Assembly (NCBI GenBank): GCA_018907035.1
Contig: JACCIC010000022.1
Location: 4,736,001 to 4,800,000 of the forward strand
From: Sycobia sp. Sy_11
Lineage: Eukaryota > Arthropoda > Insecta > Hymenoptera > Epichrysomallidae
Length of the DNA: 64,000 bases
Reading direction: 5' to 3'
Numbering within the stretch: position 1 is the stretch's first letter; every line of letters starts with the position of its first letter. The notes beneath the pieces were generated by a model. The model made no database searches. It saw only the letters and a program-made list of their open reading frames with translations, and was not told where the DNA came from. The translations under genes were made by a program, and so were the position numbers. This document shows positions 63,750 through 64,000 of this stretch, piece after piece.

Positions 63750-64000
63750 ATATATTTGCAAAAAAGGGAACGGTCGACACCGAGCAATACGATATTCTTT
63801 TTGCCCCCCCCCCCGCCGGAGCCTCCAGCACGAACTTGGCTCAATTTATCCACTGTTCGAAACGGGATTAATGTACTTCGATTAATATGAATATATATTA
63901 CATAGGAGAATTGCAGAACGTTACTTTCTTTCTTTCCTGTAAGTTTTTCGTATAACTCTTTCGTTCTCAGTTTTATATGCACAAGATGAGGTACAATGTT
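61437..64000 (+). other. First intron of the Frizzled-type gene (open at right edge)
   Basis: No second CRD exon was found up to the edge. 61500-62900 is AT-rich. 62930-63850 is another GC-rich island with GA run 63308-63352, AT runs 63422-63480 and 63685-63728, and a (GT)n run 63729-63749. The 164-codon frames here read through tracts and lack domains. Confidence 0.6.

Overview
This is a eukaryotic, AT-rich, intron-bearing window with dense microsatellites and insect-type transposons (mariner, BEL/Pao, Ty3/gypsy, Ty1/copia, R1-clade LINE). The mix suggests an insect, most likely a hymenopteran and perhaps an ant; that is inference from the repeats and gene style, not a database match. Only two host protein-coding genes can be supported, one at each edge, and both are cut by the window.

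Left edge (1-566, minus): the first three coding exons of an RMI1 homologue (RecQ-mediated genome instability protein 1, scaffold of the BLM/TopoIII-alpha dissolvasome), joined by clean GT-AG introns in phase 0. Right edge (61209-61436, plus): the first coding exon of a Frizzled-type receptor (signal peptide plus the start of the cysteine-rich domain) with a strong phase-0 donor, followed by more than 2.5 kb of intron that runs out of the window.

Between them lie about 60 kb without a recognisable host gene. 1.4-5.1 kb holds a mariner relic, an LTR-like fragment, a TACA microsatellite, a degenerate 50-bp tandem repeat and a nearly complete mariner with 27-bp terminal inverted repeats. 11.2-28.9 kb is a transposon nest: a copia relic, a BEL/Pao element with two 368-bp LTRs that are almost identical, an R1-clade LINE relic, and a Ty3/gypsy element (4-bp target duplication CATA) lying inside the gap of that LINE; one gypsy LTR carries a 100-bp piggyBac-like MITE. 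A second mariner is at 31.5-32.8 kb. Further right are a tRNA-derived SINE cluster (47.2-47.6 kb), two LINE reverse-transcriptase relics (54.3-55.35 kb) and a Helitron-like 3' end (55.6 kb).

From about 29 kb onward the sequence alternates between AT-rich stretches and GC-richer islands of 0.3-1.4 kb edged by long (GA)n/(CT)n, (AT)n and (CA)n tracts. I see no exons in the islands. Their repeated layout in front of a developmental signalling receptor fits a regulatory landscape, but conservation would have to be tested. I found no convincing undescribed protein system; the best leads are the nested transposon history, the LTR hairpin architecture, the 50-bp repeat, the hammerhead-like core and the paired polypurine/polypyrimidine islands.
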